DNA of 64,000 nucleotides, taken from the NCBI GenBank assembly GCA_032095175.1, contig DAMCZI010000019.1, forward strand, positions 1-64,000, written 5' to 3'. The notes under the pieces were generated by a model. The model did not search any database and was not told where the DNA came from. It saw only the letters and a list, made by a program, of their open reading frames with translations. Of the stretch, positions 41,724 to 51,724 are shown piece by piece. This DNA comes from DAMCZI01 sp032095175. Lineage in GTDB: Bacteria > Bacillota > Clostridia > Clostridiales > Caloramatoraceae. Every line of letters begins with the position of its first letter. The stretch's first letter is position 1. The translations under genes and the position numbers were made by a program.

Positions 41724-43154
41724 ATGTTTAAAAATTACGAAGAACTAGAGAATTATGTAAAAACAAACGATATCAAAATGATTGATTTTAAAATCGTAAC
41801 ACTTGTTGGTAAGTGGAATCACCTTACAATTCCTGCAGCAAGGCTTAATCCAAACATGTTCAAGGATGGAATAGGGTTTGATGGTTCAAGCTATGGTTAT
41901 GCTGTACTTGAAAAAAGTGACATGGCTTTTATACCAGATTTAACAACTGCATTTGTTGATCCATACTGTGTAGTTCCAACATTAAGTATGATTGCAAACA
42001 TATATGAATTAAAGGGAACTCGTGAAAGATATGAAGGAGACCCAAGATTCATTGCAGAAAAAGCTATGAAATTTCTTTCAAAAAATGATATTGCAGATGA
42101 TTTTGTAATAGGGCCAGAATTTGAATTCTATGTTTTTGATCACATAAGCTATGAGGTTAAGAACAATCATCAGGAAGTAACAATAGACTCCATGGAAGCT
42201 CCATGGAACTCAAACAATAAAGAAAGCAACCAAGGTTATAAAACACCATTCCAAAGGGGATATCATGCAGCACTTCCATATGATATTACAAACGACCTAA
42301 GAGCTGAAATGTGTCTTGAACTTGAGGAAATGGGAGTACCTGTTAAATATCATCATCATGAAGTAGGAGCAGCAGGGCAGCTTGAAATAGAGGTTGAACT
42401 TGGATCAATGCTAAAGATGGCAGATGCTACTCTTATTGCAAAATACATAATAAAGAACACATCAATAATGCACGGAAAAACTGCTACCTTCATGCCAAAG
42501 CCACTCTATGGAGAAGCAGGAAGCGGAATGCATGTTCATATGATACTTAAAAAGAATGGAAAGAACATATTCTACAATGAAAATGGATATTCAGGACTAA
42601 GCCAGGAAGCATTATACTTTATAGGTGGAATACTGAAGCATTCACCATCACTTCTAGCATTTACAAACCCAAGCACAAACTCTTACAAGAGACTTGTTCC
42701 AGGCTTTGAGGCACCTGTTTCAATTTGCTTTGCAACAGCAAACAGAAGCTCAGTAATAAGAGTTCCTGGATACGCAACAAGTCCAGAAAAGAAGAGATTC
42801 GAATTTAGACCATCAGATGGAACCTGCAACCCATACCTTGCATACTCAGCACTTCTTATGGCAGGAATCGATGGAATAATAAATAAAATCGACCCAACAA
42901 AGGAAGGCTTCGGACCATATGATGTAAACGTATTTAACCTTCCAGCTGAGGAAAGAAGTAAGATTAAGGCTCTACCAAAATCCCTTGATGAGGCTCTTGA
43001 AGCATTGGAGAAGGATAATGAATACCTGCTGCATGGTGGAGTATTTGATATGAGATTTATAGAAAACTGGATTAATTATAAGAGAAGCAAGGAACTTATG
43101 AAGATAATACCAGTTCCAACACCACAGGAATATGGAATGTACTACGATTTATAA
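41724..43154 (+). CDS. glnA: Glutamine synthetase type I
   Basis: A 476-residue type I glutamine synthetase making glutamine from glutamate, ammonia and ATP. The beta-grasp domain is N-terminal (DFKIVTLVGKWNHLTI, then GIGFDGSSYGY), and the catalytic domain has GPEFEFYVFD, HHHEVGAAGQLEIEV, GSGMHVHMILKKNGKN, the NPSTNSYKRLVPGFEAP loop and RFEFRPSDGTCNPYLAYSA. The region where adenylylated enzymes carry a tyrosine reads VNVFNLPAEE, without tyrosine, so control by adenylylation is not expected. GlnR-type feedback or none is likely. No neighbouring nitrogen regulator. Confidence 0.96.
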   Translation: MFKNYEELENYVKTNDIKMIDFKIVTLVGKWNHLTIPAARLNPNMFKDGIGFDGSSYGYAVLEKSDMAFIPDLTTAFVDPYCVVPTLSMIANIYELKGTRERYEGDPRFIAEKAMKFLSKNDIADDFVIGPEFEFYVFDHISYEVKNNHQEVTIDSMEAPWNSNNKESNQGYKTPFQRGYHAALPYDITNDLRAEMCLELEEMGVPVKYHHHEVGAAGQLEIEVELGSMLKMADATLIAKYIIKNTSIMHGKTATFMPKPLYGEAGSGMHVHMILKKNGKNIFYNENGYSGLSQEALYFIGGILKHSPSLLAFTNPSTNSYKRLVPGFEAPVSICFATANRSSVIRVPGYATSPEKKRFEFRPSDGTCNPYLAYSALLMAGIDGIINKIDPTKEGFGPYDVNVFNLPAEERSKIKALPKSLDEALEALEKDNEYLLHGGVFDMRFIENWINYKRSKELMKIIPVPTPQEYGMYYDL

Positions 43155-43165
43155 TAATCAAAGCA

Positions 43166-43205
43166 ATACAACCTTCGAGAAAAATGTCGAAGGTTGTATT
43201 TTTAT
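43166..43205 (+). terminator. Terminator after glnA
   Basis: ATACAACCTTCGA and TCGAAGGTTGTAT form a 13-bp stem followed by TTTTT. Confidence 0.92.
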
Positions 43206-43322
43206 GCAGAAATTCCAAAATCTATTGAAAAGTTGGCAAATATTATATATGATGGTATAGGGAATTGAAAAATTACCAAGGTTAAGAAAAATTTTCTTTA
43301 ACTAAAGAAGGGAGGAATGACA

Positions 43323-45254
43323 ATGACAAAAGCCAGGAAGCTGCTTAGTATAGTTATGGCTTTTCTTTTTATGGCTGTAACATGCTTAAGCATTCTACCT
43401 GTGCAAGCGATGGCTAAGAAAACTGTATTACCCAAAATGAAGCTTATTTCTGGACCAAAAGCAGAATATGAAATTGGCGAGAGAGTAACAATAAAAGTTA
43501 ATGCACCAAATTATAAGGGCAATGTACAGTATAGAGTTACTCTCTGGGACGGAAACAAGAAAGCACAAAGAGAATTATGGCCATCAATGCCAGGGTATTA
43601 CTACACAAATTGGATACCTAAAGGACCATCAACATTTACTATTGGGTGGCCAATTATGGAACCAGGTCCATACAGCGTAACTGTTCTTGTAAGAAGGGCT
43701 GGTTCAAAATCAAAGTATGATGACTTTGTAAAAACAACAAGCTTTATAGTAAAAGCAAAGGAAGAAGCAAAGGAAATAAACTTTGAAAAAGCAGGGGAAA
43801 CCTATGGACCTCAAGACAGTGCAAAGGTTGAGACAATAGAGAAGGATATATACATAAAAGCAGATAAGGTAACTCTTAGAAACTTAAACGTAGTAGGAAA
43901 TATAATAGTTGATCCAGGTAAGGATGGAACTGCAGCACTTGAAAATGTTACTGCAAAGACAATAAAGGTTCTTTCAGGTGCAGAAAACAGTATCCACCTA
44001 AAGGATGTCATAGCAGAAAAGATTGAAGCAGCAAGTAAAGATTCAAAGGTTAGAATTGAAATCCAAGGAACTACAAAGATAGAGACTACAGTAATATCTG
44101 AGGATACAATACTCGAAAATAAAGAGGGAACCTTTGGAAAGATTATAATACTAAAGAATGCAGATGGAAAATATGAAGTAGAGCTTAGAGGTAAATTTGT
44201 AGATACTATAGTAGTTGAAGGCGATGTTATTTTAAAGGCAGCAGAAAAAGCTGAAATTGCAAAAATCGAAATTGCACCAGAAAACAAAAATACAGTTGTA
44301 ACATTAAGTGGTAATTTCGGTGAGGTTGTTGTAAAGAACGAAACAAAGGTTGTTGTTGCAGATGGCTCAACAGTTAAGAATATAGAAGTTAATGCAAAGG
44401 CAGAAATTACAGTAGAAAAGGGAGCGGTTGTTGCAGTATTAGACAAAAATAACAATGAAGTTAAGATTGACAATCAGGGAACCGTTACTAAGCAGGAAAA
44501 CACTGGAGCTCCAACACCTGGAACAGGTGGAACTACCGGTGGTGGAGGAACTAGTGGTGGTGGTTCAACAGGACCAGTTACTCCTCCAGTGAAAGAGAAA
44601 GGCGATGTTGATAAGCTATTAGAACAGATTGTTACTGATTTTAATGGAAGTAGTAACTTATCAAGTAGAGCAACTGCAGCATATGACTACACAAACAAAA
44701 AAGGAACAGTTACAATAATAAGAGATAATGAAACAATAAGGGGAGCATATAATTCTTTAAAAAGTGAAGCTAATGCATCTGATACTGGTATTTTTGCATT
44801 ATTAAAGTTGGTATTCAATGATAATGTTAAAATAAATGCTGGTAGTGGAGAAATAACTTTAAGTTCATACATTGCAAATAAACTACCCGCTGGAAAAGCT
44901 TCTGAATATTTTGCTAATAAAGATGCAGTAGGACTTGCAACTTACTTGAAGTCAAAGGATTATGATACACTTGTTTCATTGATTAAGATGGCAGTAGCAC
45001 CAGATAAAACTACAGGCGTTCCAGATGTAGATCTTCATACAATAACTGTATATGGTCAAAAATTAGACTATATAAAGGTTAATGATAATGGAATATACAA
45101 TGCTGACACTAAAACTGTTGTCACCATAGATGATGTTAAGAGCGGCTTTGGTATTAGCACTACATTAGGAGATGCAAACTATGCTACAGCATTTGTAGGA
45201 GATAAGGTTGAAATTAAGTTAGGTGCTAATATTTATACTCTAGAAATAAAATAG
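43323..45254 (+). CDS. Secreted surface protein, beta-helix-like, paralogue 1
   Basis: A 643-residue exported protein. A signal peptide (KARKLLSIVMAFLFMAVTC, cleavage near AMA-KK) is followed by a domain at about 35-140 with YRVTLWDGNKKAQRELWP and a Trp/Tyr-rich core. Repetitive beta-strand turns (VTLRNLNVVGNIIVDPG, TIKVLSGAENSIHLKD) at about 160-390 resemble a right-handed beta-helix. A Gly/Ser/Thr/Pro hinge (about 400-425) leads to a 215-residue C-terminal domain I do not recognise. No sortase or S-layer anchor is seen. ATG 43323 lies seven bases after GGAGG; the ATG two codons before is too close. A possible promoter is TTGGCA/TATAGG at 43233-43261. Confidence 0.75.
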   Translation: MTKARKLLSIVMAFLFMAVTCLSILPVQAMAKKTVLPKMKLISGPKAEYEIGERVTIKVNAPNYKGNVQYRVTLWDGNKKAQRELWPSMPGYYYTNWIPKGPSTFTIGWPIMEPGPYSVTVLVRRAGSKSKYDDFVKTTSFIVKAKEEAKEINFEKAGETYGPQDSAKVETIEKDIYIKADKVTLRNLNVVGNIIVDPGKDGTAALENVTAKTIKVLSGAENSIHLKDVIAEKIEAASKDSKVRIEIQGTTKIETTVISEDTILENKEGTFGKIIILKNADGKYEVELRGKFVDTIVVEGDVILKAAEKAEIAKIEIAPENKNTVVTLSGNFGEVVVKNETKVVVADGSTVKNIEVNAKAEITVEKGAVVAVLDKNNNEVKIDNQGTVTKQENTGAPTPGTGGTTGGGGTSGGGSTGPVTPPVKEKGDVDKLLEQIVTDFNGSSNLSSRATAAYDYTNKKGTVTIIRDNETIRGAYNSLKSEANASDTGIFALLKLVFNDNVKINAGSGEITLSSYIANKLPAGKASEYFANKDAVGLATYLKSKDYDTLVSLIKMAVAPDKTTGVPDVDLHTITVYGQKLDYIKVNDNGIYNADTKTVVTIDDVKSGFGISTTLGDANYATAFVGDKVEIKLGANIYTLEIK

Positions 45255-45333
45255 TTTAAATATGCTGTAAACAGGGTAAGTGCATATTTGCAATTACCCT
45301 GTTTTTGAATAAACTTATTGAGAGGTGAATGTT

Positions 45334-46956
45334 ATGAAAAAATTAAAAGGTATAATTGGACTCATACTGGCCGTATTTATGGTATGTACTTCATTGCCAG
45401 CTTTCGCTGCACAGAAAAAATCCTCTCCTAACCCTAAACTCCAGCTAATAACTCCTCCAAAAACAGAATACACCGTTGGTGAAAGAATATCCCTTCAGGT
45501 TAAGGCACCAAACTACAAAGGCAGGGTAGAATACAGGGTTATGCTGTGGGATGGAAATAAAAAGGCTCAAAGGGAGCTTTGGGCAGGTATACCGGGATAC
45601 TACTATAAGAATTGGAGACCAACTGGACCTACAACCTTTACTATAGGCTGGGCGATTACAGAACCAGGCACATATAGCCTTACTATATGTGTTAGAAGAG
45701 TTGGAGCGAAGGTTTCTTATGATAGCTATGTAAAAACAAAAACCATATTTGTAAAGGAAAAGAATCAGGAATCAAATGGATTGGTACTTGAGAAACAGGG
45801 ACAAATATATGGACCTGAAAGCATAGCTGATATGGAGAATGTTGAAAAGGATATATACATAAAGGGTGGCAATATAACCCTAAGAAATGTAATGGTGAAT
45901 GGCACAATATTCATTGATCCTGGAAAGTATGGAAAGGCATTAATAGAAAACACAACAGCTTCTAAAATAAAGATATTATCAGGTGGAGAAAAGAGTATAC
46001 ATCTTATAAATACCCATACAAAGGCTCTTGAAATATCCACTGCTAAGAAGGTTAGAGTAGAATTGACAGAAGGCTCTAAAATGGAAAATACAACATTAAA
46101 CTCCTCTGCTATATTGGAGTTAAAGGATGGAGCCTTCGGTAAGGTTGTTATTTCAAAGGGACAAACTGAAAAATGTGAAGTGATTCTTCTGGGAAAATTC
46201 AAGGAAGCAATAAGAGTTGAAGGAGAAGCAGCAATAGTAACAGAGGATAATACAGAAATTGAAAAAGTTGAAATAGCACCTGAAAACAAAAATTCATCAA
46301 TACTTCTTAAGGGTGCCTTTAATAATGTTTTTGTTGAAAAGGAATCAGTAATAGAAGTTGATGGAACAATAAAAAATCTGGATGTAAAGAAAAAGGTATC
46401 GATTAAAATGACAGACAACACACGTATTGATGTGTTAAATAGAAATGAAAATGAAGTTAGCTTAGAAGGCAGCGGAAAGATCATAAAGGATGAGACAACA
46501 AATAGTGGAAGTACCAGCGGAGGAACAGGCGGAAATGCTGGGGGGACAACTGGTGGAGGTGCTGTAATACCGACAGGTCCTGCACCAGAGATGGAATATG
46601 CAGGCGTTCTTCTAAGCAATGGCAAGACCATGGCAGCAGCTAAAACAGGGAATACAAATGAATACTTCTTGGATTTATCAGGTATTGAAGGTGGAATAGG
46701 GGTTAAAACAGTCTTTGCTGTTGGTAAGGAATGTCAGCTTACCGTTAATGGATACAACTTCAATTTAAAGGCACATGAAAGAAAGAATTTTGGACCTGCA
46801 GATTTTGGTGAAGAGGATAATGATCCTCCTGGAGTATCTCTCTCAAACTTTAGAGAAAATTATGCAGATTCAAAGGGATGTGTTTCCCAAAGTATAATAT
46901 TGAAGGATTCTTCAAATCAAAGTGCAACCTTTACATTTACATTAAAGGTTAAATAG
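45334..46956 (+). CDS. Secreted surface protein, beta-helix-like, paralogue 2
   Basis: A 540-residue exported protein paralogous to the previous gene. Signal peptide (KKLKGIIGLILAVFMVCTSL, cleavage near AFA-AQ). The YRVMLWDGNKKAQRELWAG domain and the beta-helix-like part (VEKDIYIKGGNITLRNVMV, IEKVEIAPENKNSS) align over about 380 residues with paralogue 1. After a Gly/Ser/Thr hinge near 395-425 the 115-residue C-terminal domain (VLLSNGKTMAAAKTGN) differs completely. GTG at 45325 overlaps the GAGAGG site, so ATG 45334 is used. The two genes likely form one transcript and arose by duplication with C-terminal replacement. Confidence 0.75.
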   Translation: MKKLKGIIGLILAVFMVCTSLPAFAAQKKSSPNPKLQLITPPKTEYTVGERISLQVKAPNYKGRVEYRVMLWDGNKKAQRELWAGIPGYYYKNWRPTGPTTFTIGWAITEPGTYSLTICVRRVGAKVSYDSYVKTKTIFVKEKNQESNGLVLEKQGQIYGPESIADMENVEKDIYIKGGNITLRNVMVNGTIFIDPGKYGKALIENTTASKIKILSGGEKSIHLINTHTKALEISTAKKVRVELTEGSKMENTTLNSSAILELKDGAFGKVVISKGQTEKCEVILLGKFKEAIRVEGEAAIVTEDNTEIEKVEIAPENKNSSILLKGAFNNVFVEKESVIEVDGTIKNLDVKKKVSIKMTDNTRIDVLNRNENEVSLEGSGKIIKDETTNSGSTSGGTGGNAGGTTGGGAVIPTGPAPEMEYAGVLLSNGKTMAAAKTGNTNEYFLDLSGIEGGIGVKTVFAVGKECQLTVNGYNFNLKAHERKNFGPADFGEEDNDPPGVSLSNFRENYADSKGCVSQSIILKDSSNQSATFTFTLKVK

Positions 46957-46983
46957 TAGTTTAAAGGAATTTATAAATATTAT

Positions 46984-47152
46984 AAAAGGGGTTGGCGCAC
47001 AAAGAAAGGCTATGCCTTATATCCCTAGGTAGCAGGCACTTGAGTTATGAGCATTTATGAAAGATGGGCATTAAAGTTAGTTTTTCTTAAATAAATCATA
47101 ACTCAAGAGCCTGTCACCAAGAGATAACCGTTGTGCGACATCCCCTTTTATT
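46984..47152 (+). terminator. Terminator-like stem with repeat D4 in its loop
   Basis: AAAAGGGGTTGGCGCACAA (46984-47002) pairs with TTGTGCGACATCCCCTTTT (47131-47149) over 19 bp with two mismatches, ending in T-rich DNA. The 128-base loop contains D4. Without D4 it would be an ordinary terminator for the paralogue pair. Confidence 0.65.
47028..47118. repeat. Palindromic repeat family D, copy 4
   Basis: Arms GGTAGCAGGCACTTGAGTTA and its near complement ending CCTGTCACC, with a divergent centre. It lies within the loop of a larger terminator-like hairpin. Confidence 0.75.
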
Positions 47153-47237
47153 ATTGAAAGGCAAGTATTAATGTTTACGCATTTTTTAAAGAATGGTAAA
47201 ATATGAGTAGCTGAATTGGTAAATAGGAGTTGGTTTG

Positions 47238-48260
47238 ATGGGTCGCAAAAATAAAAAAAGAGAGCTGTACATATTTATTTCAATAATCGTTCTTCTATCA
47301 ATAATACTTGGAACCTGTACATATCTTGCATTTGGAGATGAAATTCCTAAAAATATGGTTTCGGCATCATCTCCATCAAAGGTTATAGATAAGATTAGAG
47401 AAACACAGGTAAAGGGTGGAAAGCTTGAAATATCTCCTGAGGAACTAAATGGAACAATATCGGATATACTTAAAAAGCCAATAACTAAAAAAGGCGTAAC
47501 AATTAAAGGGGCATACTTTGATATTAAGGATAATAGCATGCTGATTTATATTCCAATAAAATATAAAAACCTAAACCTTTTACCTAACATCAAAGGAAAT
47601 ATAGAATATAAAAATGATAAACTTATTTTTAGGATATCATCAATAAAGCTTGGAAAATTAAAACTCCCTAAAGGACTTTTGATGAGTAAGCTTAAAAAAT
47701 ACTCCAATGAGGATGTTTTTATTGCAGATGATAGAATTGAAGTGAGTAAATATATTCTTCCCTTTCATGCTGAGAACATCTATATAAAGGATGGAAAAAT
47801 AGATGCGGATATTCAAGCTTTAAGTGCTGTTGTCAATACTAGTGTTCCTGCTGTTGATATTAAAAATGGACAGAATAACAACCAGAGCAGCATACAGAAT
47901 AATAAACAAACCAGCAGTGCATCCAATAGCACTGCAAAAAACAGTAATACTGTACCAGTTATTTCTCAAACTGGTGTTAAATCAAATTATTCAAAAACAT
48001 TAAAAGAAATAAGTGGTCAGCTTAATGGCGTAATGTCATCTGTTAATACTAAAAAGGAAAAACAAATAATATCAACAATTCAATCAGTTGTAAACAAGGT
48101 TTCAAATAATCCAAACTACCCATATCAAGCTGAAGCTAATTGGGTTAAATCAACATATAAAAAGCTTCCAACTGATGGGAGGTCAAGGGTTAAAAGTGCG
48201 ATATTGAATAATGTTGATATAACTAAGGTTTTAAGACTGATAAATATATTTGGAGTATAA
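47238..48260 (+). CDS. YpmS-like (DUF2140) membrane-anchored protein
   Basis: A 340-residue protein with one N-terminal membrane anchor (LYIFISIIVLLSIILGTCTYL) and an extracytoplasmic region. Residues 60-200 follow the DUF2140/YpmS pattern: ISPEELNGTISDILKK, FDIKDNSMLIYIPIKYKN and IYIKDGKIDADIQ. A Ser/Asn/Gln/Thr-rich linker (about 215-255) leads to a helical C-terminal domain of 85 residues not present in short YpmS proteins. Role unknown. ATG 47238 is preferred to the TTG one codon before, with AGGAG eight bases upstream. Confidence 0.68.
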   Translation: MGRKNKKRELYIFISIIVLLSIILGTCTYLAFGDEIPKNMVSASSPSKVIDKIRETQVKGGKLEISPEELNGTISDILKKPITKKGVTIKGAYFDIKDNSMLIYIPIKYKNLNLLPNIKGNIEYKNDKLIFRISSIKLGKLKLPKGLLMSKLKKYSNEDVFIADDRIEVSKYILPFHAENIYIKDGKIDADIQALSAVVNTSVPAVDIKNGQNNNQSSIQNNKQTSSASNSTAKNSNTVPVISQTGVKSNYSKTLKEISGQLNGVMSSVNTKKEKQIISTIQSVVNKVSNNPNYPYQAEANWVKSTYKKLPTDGRSRVKSAILNNVDITKVLRLINIFGV

Positions 48261-48297
48261 TTAATAAAAAGTGCCGGCTATCTGGTGCAAGGTATGG

Positions 48298-48329
48298 AAG
48301 CTCTGCTTAAATGTAGGGCTTTTTTTATT
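48298..48329 (+). terminator. Terminator after the YpmS-like gene
   Basis: AAGCTCTGC and GTAGGGCTT pair with two wobbles, then a run of T. The remaining gap to 48598 holds only the pflB promoter region. Confidence 0.7.
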
Positions 48330-48532
48330 GGTAATATTTTCTGAAAAAAATTTTAATGTTAAAAAGTAAGCAAATAAAAATCCAATTACTATAACAGCAG
48401 ACAGCTTTGAAGTAAACTTTTATTGATTTATCTATATTCTTTATAAAAATTAAAATGATACAGGTGAAAATATATAATATAACAGTGTCGAAAAAATATC
48501 AAAAAAACCTTAAAAATCAATGAAAATAGATA

Positions 48533-48561
48533 TTGATACAGTAAAATATATAATGTATAAT
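48533..48561 (+). promoter_or_regulatory. Promoter of pflBA
   Basis: TTGATA (48533-48538), 17 bp, TATAAT (48556-48561), then AGGAGG before the pflB start. Confidence 0.8.
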
Positions 48562-48598
48562 AGAGCTACAAACAAGAGAACCATAGGAGGCGATAACT

Positions 48599-50824
48599 AT
48601 GAAATATAATCAGTGGAATGGATTCAAAGAAGGAAAATGGATAGACGAAATAGATGTAAGAGACTTTATTCAAAATAACTACAAACCATATGAAGGAGAC
48701 AGCTCCTTCCTTGCAGGTACAACAGAAAAAACAAAAAAGGTATGGGAAAAGGCAGCTGACCTTATACAGGAAGAAATAAGAAAAGGAATAATAGGAATTG
48801 ACACAGATACAGTATCAGGAATAACAGCATACAAGCCAGGATACTTGGACAAGGAGAATGAGGTTATCGTAGGCTTTCAGACAGATGAACCACTAAAGAG
48901 AATTGTAAACCCATTTGGTGGAATAAGAATGGCAACACAGGCAGCTGATGCTTATGGATATAAGGTTAATGATGATATTGTAAATACTTTCACAAAATAC
49001 AGAAAGACACACAACCAGGGAGTATTTGATGCATATACAAAGGAAATAAAGCTTGCAAGAAAAGCTGGAGTTGTTACAGGACTTCCAGATGCATACGGAA
49101 GAGGAAGAATAATAGGAGACTACAGAAGACTTGCGCTTTATGGAGTAGACTTCCTTATAGAAAAGAAGAAGGCTGATCTTGATTCATTAACAGGCCCAAT
49201 GGTTGAAGAAACAATAAGACTTAGGGAAGATGTTACAGAACAGATAAGAGCATTAGAAGAAATAAAGGAAATGGCACAGTCCTATGGGTATGATGTTTCA
49301 CAGCCAGCAAAGAATGCAGCAGAGGCAGTACAGTTTGTATACTTTGCATACCTTGCAGCAGTAAAGCAGCAAAACGGTGCGGCAATGTCATTAGGTAGAG
49401 TAAGTACCTTCCTTGACATATACATTGAAAGAGACATTGAAAACGGAGTAATTACAGAGGCTGAAGCACAGGAATTAATGGACCAGTTCATAATAAAGCT
49501 AAGAATGGTAAGACACCTAAGAACTCCAGAATACAACGAATTGTTTGCAGGAGACCCAACATGGGTTACAGAATCAATAGGTGGTATGGGAGTAGATGGA
49601 AGAACCCTTGTAACAAAGAACAGCTACAGATTCCTCCATACACTTATAAACCTTGGATCAGCTCCAGAGCCAAACATGACAGTTCTATGGTCAACAAAGC
49701 TTCCAGAAAGCTTCAAAAAGTTTTGTGCTGAAATATCAATTGAAACTGACTCAGTACAATATGAAAATGATGATTTAATGAGACAAACCTTTGGAGATGA
49801 CTATGGAATAGCATGCTGTGTATCAGCAATGAAGATTGGTAAGCAGATGCAGTTCTTTGGAGCAAGATCAAACCTTGCAAAGGCTCTTCTATACGCAATA
49901 AACGGAGGAGTAGATGAAAAGCTTGGAATTCAGGTTGCTCCTAAGATGGATGTTCCAGAGGGAGAATATCTAAACTATGAGGGTGTTTTAGCAAGATTTG
50001 AAAAGGTTATGGAATGGCTTGCTGGACTTTATGTTGATACAATGAATATTATCCACTACATGCATGATAAATACGCATATGAGTCAGCACAGCTTGCACT
50101 ACATGATGTTAAAATAGACAGGCTTATGGCATTTGGAGTAGCAGGACTTTCAGTTGCAGCAGATTCATTAAGTGCTATAAAATATGCAAAGGTTAAGCCA
50201 ATAAGAGAAAATGGAATCGCAGTTGGTTTTGAAATAGAAGGAGATTATCCAAAGTACGGAAATGATGATGATAGGGTAGACAGCATTGCAGTACACATTG
50301 TTGAGAAGTTCAATGAAGAACTACACAAACACCCAACCTACAGAAATGCAATACACACATTATCAATCCTTACAATAACATCAAACGTTGTTTATGGTAA
50401 GAAGACAGGTTCAACTCCAGATGGAAGAAAGCTTGGAGAACCATTTGCACCAGGAGCTAACCCAATGCATGGAAGAGATATAAGCGGTGCACTTGCATCC
50501 TTAAACTCAGTTGCAAAGATACCATATTCAAGCTGTATGGATGGAGTATCCAACACCTTCTCAATCGTTCCAGAATCTTTAGGAAAGGATATGGAAGCAA
50601 GAAAGGGAAATCTAGTTTCTATACTTGATGGATACTTCTCACAGAGTGCGCACCACTTAAATGTAAATGTTCTTAACAGAGAAGTATTGATGGATGCAAT
50701 GGAACATCCTGAAAAGTACCCATCACTTACAATAAGAGTTTCAGGATATGCTGTAAACTTCAACAGACTATCCCAAAATCAGCAGATGGAAGTAATAAGG
50801 AGAACCTTCCACGAAAGGATGTAG
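48599..50824 (+). CDS. pflB: Pyruvate formate-lyase
   Basis: A 741-residue glycyl-radical enzyme that cleaves pyruvate with CoA to acetyl-CoA and formate. The catalytic cysteine pair is Cys406-Cys407 in YGIACCVSAM, and the glycyl radical site is Gly716 in RVSGYAVNFNRLS near the C-terminus. The N-terminal region WNGFKEGKWIDEIDVRDFIQ is typical of true PFL rather than glycerol dehydratase relatives. AGGAGG precedes the ATG. The activase gene follows after five bases. Confidence 0.98.
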   Translation: MKYNQWNGFKEGKWIDEIDVRDFIQNNYKPYEGDSSFLAGTTEKTKKVWEKAADLIQEEIRKGIIGIDTDTVSGITAYKPGYLDKENEVIVGFQTDEPLKRIVNPFGGIRMATQAADAYGYKVNDDIVNTFTKYRKTHNQGVFDAYTKEIKLARKAGVVTGLPDAYGRGRIIGDYRRLALYGVDFLIEKKKADLDSLTGPMVEETIRLREDVTEQIRALEEIKEMAQSYGYDVSQPAKNAAEAVQFVYFAYLAAVKQQNGAAMSLGRVSTFLDIYIERDIENGVITEAEAQELMDQFIIKLRMVRHLRTPEYNELFAGDPTWVTESIGGMGVDGRTLVTKNSYRFLHTLINLGSAPEPNMTVLWSTKLPESFKKFCAEISIETDSVQYENDDLMRQTFGDDYGIACCVSAMKIGKQMQFFGARSNLAKALLYAINGGVDEKLGIQVAPKMDVPEGEYLNYEGVLARFEKVMEWLAGLYVDTMNIIHYMHDKYAYESAQLALHDVKIDRLMAFGVAGLSVAADSLSAIKYAKVKPIRENGIAVGFEIEGDYPKYGNDDDRVDSIAVHIVEKFNEELHKHPTYRNAIHTLSILTITSNVVYGKKTGSTPDGRKLGEPFAPGANPMHGRDISGALASLNSVAKIPYSSCMDGVSNTFSIVPESLGKDMEARKGNLVSILDGYFSQSAHHLNVNVLNREVLMDAMEHPEKYPSLTIRVSGYAVNFNRLSQNQQMEVIRRTFHERM

Positions 50825-50829
50825 TAAAA

Positions 50830-51597
50830 ATGACAATGGCAAGAATACACTCAATAGAAACAATGGGTCTTGTTGATGGTCCTGGAGTTAGAGTAGTAGT
50901 ATTCATGCAGGGTTGTAAGCTCAGATGCGCCTACTGCCATAACCCGGATACATGGGGGTTAAAGGGCGGTCAGGAGATATCAGCTGAAGAGCTTTTAAAT
51001 AAAATTAAAAGATATAAACCTTACTTTAAAGCCTCTGGAGGAGGAATAACCCTCTCCGGAGGAGATCCTCTTCTACAACCGGAGTTTGTTTCTGAGCTTT
51101 TTAAAATGTGTAAAGAAGAAGGCATACACACAGCATTAGACACAGCAGGATACGGATTTGGCGAATACGATGAAATATTGAAATATACAGACCTTGTACT
51201 ACTAGATATAAAGCACATAGATGAAACAGAACACAAAAAGCTTACTGGAAAAGGAAGAAACGGATTTTTAGAATTTTTAGATGCAGTAAAAAGAAACAGA
51301 ACCAAGCTTTGGATTAGGCATGTGGTGGTACCTGGCATAACGGATTCAGATGAACACATAAGAAGGGTTGCAGAATATATAAACACTATACCGAATGTAG
51401 AAAAAGTCGAACTACTGCCGTACCACACATATGGAGAGGATAAATATAAGGCATTAAATTTACCATATAGATTAGAGGGAACTCCTCCACTAAGCAGTGA
51501 TCGATTGGAAGAGCTAAATAATATACTGAGTTCTGTATTAAGGTTAAGTAAAAGAAGTAATGCTGCTTTATCGGGCAGAAGTCTTGAAGTGGTTTGA
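50830..51597 (+). CDS. pflA: Pyruvate formate-lyase activating enzyme
   Basis: A 255-residue radical SAM protein that installs the glycyl radical on PflB. The cluster-binding motif is CKLRCAYCHNP (CxxxCxxC), preceded by DGPGVRVVVFMQG. GGGITLSGGDPLLQPEF and DTAGYGF follow as in other activases. The ATG at 50830 has AAAGG in the end of pflB; no better start is seen. Coupled to pflB in one operon. Confidence 0.97.
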   Translation: MTMARIHSIETMGLVDGPGVRVVVFMQGCKLRCAYCHNPDTWGLKGGQEISAEELLNKIKRYKPYFKASGGGITLSGGDPLLQPEFVSELFKMCKEEGIHTALDTAGYGFGEYDEILKYTDLVLLDIKHIDETEHKKLTGKGRNGFLEFLDAVKRNRTKLWIRHVVVPGITDSDEHIRRVAEYINTIPNVEKVELLPYHTYGEDKYKALNLPYRLEGTPPLSSDRLEELNNILSSVLRLSKRSNAALSGRSLEVV

Positions 51598-51685
51598 TTA
51601 TAGATATTAATAGTAATGTGCGTTAAAAGATTACCCCTAAAATTAATATTAGTTTGATATAAAGATAATTACAAATTTACCCCAT

Positions 51686-51724
51686 AAAAAACTCCTCCAT
51701 CCCCCCTGATGGAGGAGTTTTATC
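51686..51724 (+). terminator. Terminator of pflBA
   Basis: AAAACTCCTCCATC pairs with GATGGAGGAGTTTT and continues in T-rich DNA. Confidence 0.92.

Noticed and set aside
42900..42950. Adenylylation site in glutamine synthetase
   Set aside because: The expected tyrosine is replaced by phenylalanine in VNVFNLPAEE.
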